Of a stretch of 64,000 bases of DNA, positions 61,718 through 64,000 are shown in pieces; the stretch's first letter is position 1, and each line of letters begins with the position of its first letter. The DNA comes from JAFAXD01 sp963760435 (GTDB lineage: Bacteria > Pseudomonadota > Alphaproteobacteria > Rhizobiales > Xanthobacteraceae): assembly GCA_963760435.1 (NCBI GenBank), contig CAVXDE010000020.1:62001-126000 (forward strand), given 5' to 3'. Under the pieces are notes generated by a model. The model was not told the DNA's origin. It worked only from the letters and a program-made list of their open reading frames with translations, and did not search any database. The translations under genes were made by a program, and so were the position numbers.

Positions 61718-64000
61718 GCACGCGCTATTTCGGTGCGCCCATTCCGCGCAATGAAGACCGGCGGCTCTTGTCCGGACAAGCGCTGTTCGTCGATGACGTC
61801 GAGCTTCCCGGCTTGCTGCACGCGGCGTTTCTGCGCAGCTCAATCGCGCATGCGCGCATCCGGCGCATCGATGTTACGACGGCGCGCGAGCGCGCCGGTG
61901 TCGTTGCGATCTACACCGCGGTTGATCTCGGTGAATACTGGCGGCCGGGGCCGCTGCTGGTGCCGCCACCGCCCATCGCTGGGCTCGTGTTCAATCAGCG
62001 TACCCAGGTGCCGCTCGCCAAAGACAAGGTTCGCCATGTCGGTGAGCCGCTGGCGATCGTCTTGGCCGAGAGCCGCTACATCGCCGAGGACGCGCTCGCC
62101 GACATCGAGGTCGAGCTCGAACCGTTGCCGGCCGTAGCCAATCTCGAAACTGCGGCGAGCCAGAGCGACGCACGCGTACATGACGACGTCGCCGGCAACG
62201 TCGCGGCGCACGTGCATCAGCGCAAGGGCGACTACATCGCCGCAGCAGCGAAAGCCGATCACGTCATCCGCCGCCGCTTCCGCTACGACCGGGGCGCCTC
62301 GAACCCGATCGAGACGCGAGGCATCGTGGCGAGCTGGGATGCGCGTGCCGGCCATCTCACGGTCTGGGATACAACGCAGGCGCCGGTGTTTCTACGCAAC
62401 GGGCTCGCCGGCATGCTGGGCCTGAGCGAGCGTCAGGTGCGCGTCATCGCGCCGTTCGTCGGCGGCGCGTTCGGTCCGAAGATCATGTTGTTCTATCCGG
62501 AGGAGGTGGTGCTACCGTGGGTCGCGATTAGACTCAATCGCCCGGTGAAATGGATCGAGGATCGGCTCGAGCATTTCTTCGCTACGACGCAGGAACGCGG
62601 TCAGATCCACGACGCCGAGATGGCGTTGACCCGCGATGGCAAGATTCTCGGCGTGAAGGATACGTTCCTGCACGACACGGGTGCCTATGATCCTTACGGC
62701 CTGACCGTGCCGATCAACAGCCAGTGCACCTTGCTCGGGCCGTATCTGGTGCCGAACTACGACTCCGCGTTCACAGCGGTCTTTACCAACAAACCATCGG
62801 TCACGCCCTATCGCGGCGCCGGGCGCCAGCACGGCGTATTCGTGATCGAACGGTTGCTCGACATCGCGGCGCGCGAGCTCGGCATCGATCGCGCCGAGAT
62901 CCGGCGGCGCAATTTCATCCCACCCGAGGCGTTCCCCTACAATAACGAAATTATCTATCAAGATTTTGCGCCGCTCGAATATGACAGCGGCAACTACGGC
63001 CCGGTGCTCGACAAGGCGTTGGAAATGATCAGCTACCGGCAATTCGTCGCCGATGAGCAACCACGCTTGCGGGCGGAAGGTCGCCATGTCGGGATCGGCA
63101 TTGTTTGTTACGTCGAGGGCACCGGCATCGGTCCCTATGAGGGTGCCAAGGTGCAGGTGCAGGCCAACGGCAAGGTCAGCCTGGTGACCGGGATCGGCAC
63201 ACAGGGGCAGGGGCACTACACGAGCTTTGCCCAGATTGTCGCCGACAGGCTCGGCGTTGACGTGCGTGACGTTGACGTCGTGACCGGCGACACCGACCAG
63301 TTCTATTGGGGTGCCGGCACCTTTGCGAGCCGTGGCGCGGTCGTCGCCGGCAACGCCGTGAACGCGGCTGCAACGGTTGTGCGTGAGAAAATCCTGCGGC
63401 TTGCGGCCGAGCACTTCGAATGCGCCGAACAGGATCTGGTGCTTGCCGACGGCGCGGTGGCGATCGCCGGAATTCCCGGGAAATCGATTCGGCTCGGCGA
63501 GCTTGCGCTCAAGGCGAACCCGATGCGTGGTGCGGTGCGGCCCGGCACCGAGCCGGGCCTGGAAGCGACGCAGTATTTCGGTCCGCCCCGAGGCGCCACC
63601 GCGAACGGCGTGCACGCCATGATCGTCGAGCTTGACCCTGACACCTTCGCGCTGACTATCAACAAATACGTGGTGGTTCATGACTGCGGCACGGTGATCA
63701 ATCCGTTGATCCTGGCCGGTCAGATCCATGGCGGCGTGGCGCAAGGCATTGGCAATGCGTTCTACGAGCAACTGGTGTTTGATGACCAGGCGCAGTTGCT
63801 CAACGCTTCGCTCGCCGAATATCTGTTGCCGACGGCGCTTGACGTTCCGCGCATGGAGCTTGGGCACACGGTAACGCCATCGCCGCTCAACCCGCTCGGT
63901 ATCAAAGGCGCAGGCGAGGCCGGCGCCATTCCGGTTGGCCCGCTTTTCGCGCAGGCGATCGAGGATGCGTTGGGCCTCCCGGCGCGAGGCATAGAGTTGC
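61714..64000 (+). CDS. Xanthine dehydrogenase-family molybdenum subunit (CoxL-like), 3' end outside window
   Basis: Large molybdenum subunit, 762 residues seen, no internal stop. RYFGAPIPRNEDRRLLSGQALFVDDV at the start, VGGAFGPKIMLFYPEE, VTPYRGAGRQHGVFVIERLLD as active-site loop, TGIGTQGQGHYTSFAQIVADRLGV, and IKGAGEAGAIPV with the catalytic Glu near residue 734. The loop again lacks the Cys of true CO dehydrogenase (AYRCSFR), so it is a hydroxylase of a heterocycle, aldehyde or similar. Only a few tens of residues should be missing. Confidence 0.9.
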   Translation, partial: MSTRYFGAPIPRNEDRRLLSGQALFVDDVELPGLLHAAFLRSSIAHARIRRIDVTTARERAGVVAIYTAVDLGEYWRPGPLLVPPPPIAGLVFNQRTQVPLAKDKVRHVGEPLAIVLAESRYIAEDALADIEVELEPLPAVANLETAASQSDARVHDDVAGNVAAHVHQRKGDYIAAAAKADHVIRRRFRYDRGASNPIETRGIVASWDARAGHLTVWDTTQAPVFLRNGLAGMLGLSERQVRVIAPFVGGAFGPKIMLFYPEEVVLPWVAIRLNRPVKWIEDRLEHFFATTQERGQIHDAEMALTRDGKILGVKDTFLHDTGAYDPYGLTVPINSQCTLLGPYLVPNYDSAFTAVFTNKPSVTPYRGAGRQHGVFVIERLLDIAARELGIDRAEIRRRNFIPPEAFPYNNEIIYQDFAPLEYDSGNYGPVLDKALEMISYRQFVADEQPRLRAEGRHVGIGIVCYVEGTGIGPYEGAKVQVQANGKVSLVTGIGTQGQGHYTSFAQIVADRLGVDVRDVDVVTGDTDQFYWGAGTFASRGAVVAGNAVNAAATVVREKILRLAAEHFECAEQDLVLADGAVAIAGIPGKSIRLGELALKANPMRGAVRPGTEPGLEATQYFGPPRGATANGVHAMIVELDPDTFALTINKYVVVHDCGTVINPLILAGQIHGGVAQGIGNAFYEQLVFDDQAQLLNASLAEYLLPTALDVPRMELGHTVTPSPLNPLGIKGAGEAGAIPVGPLFAQAIEDALGLPARGIEL

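Noticed and set aside
62512..63867. 451-codon open frame on the minus strand
   Set aside because: Antisense to the clear CoxL-like gene, which has all family motifs in the plus frame.
60382..64000. True aerobic CO dehydrogenase (coxMSL)
   Set aside because: The large-subunit active-site loop reads PYRGAGR, without the cysteine of the CO dehydrogenase loop.

Overview
This window is a GC-rich, gene-dense bacterial chromosome segment. It most likely comes from an alphaproteobacterium of the order Hyphomicrobiales (Bradyrhizobium / Rhodopseudomonas / Xanthobacteraceae side). The reasons are the codon use, the many orphan TTT (Bug-type) substrate-binding proteins, the CODH-like molybdenum hydroxylases, and intergenic palindromes of the types common in that group. 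I see no rRNA, tRNA, CRISPR array, phage or insertion sequence. The content is catabolic, transport and redox metabolism.

Layout. 1-12.9 kb: partial pqqE, a D-erythronate-dehydrogenase-like gene, two patatin paralogues (one coupled to bdhA under a divergent LysR gene), small periplasmic proteins, a truncated NDH-2 gene, an orphan bufferin-like (DUF2282) protein, and a cytochrome b / sulfite-oxidase-fold pair. 12.9-18.5 kb (minus strand): membrane protein, nucleoside phosphorylase, GT2 glycosyltransferase, radical SAM/SPASM and DUF2064 transferase, mostly overlapping by 4 bases. 19.4-25.1 kb: TrpXYZ-like ABC importer, cytoplasmic molybdopterin oxidoreductase, MarR regulator. 25.1-28.8 kb: two-subunit Rieske dioxygenase, GntR regulator, TTT receptor. 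29-34.3 kb: MFS transporter, hydrolase, solitary CoxL-like subunit, aquaporin. 34.5-43.9 kb: paired acyl-CoA dehydrogenases, LysR, phthalate-type Rieske oxygenase, TTT receptor, ADP-forming acyl-CoA ligase, amino-acid-type binding protein and a remnant of a second ligase.

44-52.3 kb is the most interesting part. A heme-oxygenase-like diiron protein gene is followed by a [2Fe-2S] ferredoxin, a small unknown protein and a second ferredoxin. It diverges from a permease / aldehyde dehydrogenase / GlcG-type operon. Near-identical palindromes with a GTATAC core stand before both divergent units, a half-site stands before a nearby TTT receptor, and a GntR gene follows. This looks like an uncharacterised oxygenase-based catabolic regulon. 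52.4-64 kb: a toxin-antitoxin pair with a palindromic operator, an NMT1-type ABC importer, a PlsB / HAD-PlsC phospholipid pair with a small secreted protein, and a complete CoxMSL-like operon running off the window.

Thirteen reading-frame breaks occur in ten conserved genes, nine or ten of them between 15 and 25 kb. Nearly all behave as one extra base. That bias suggests sequence error rather than ten independent gene deaths, so I annotate most of these as genes with a marked break rather than as pseudogenes.
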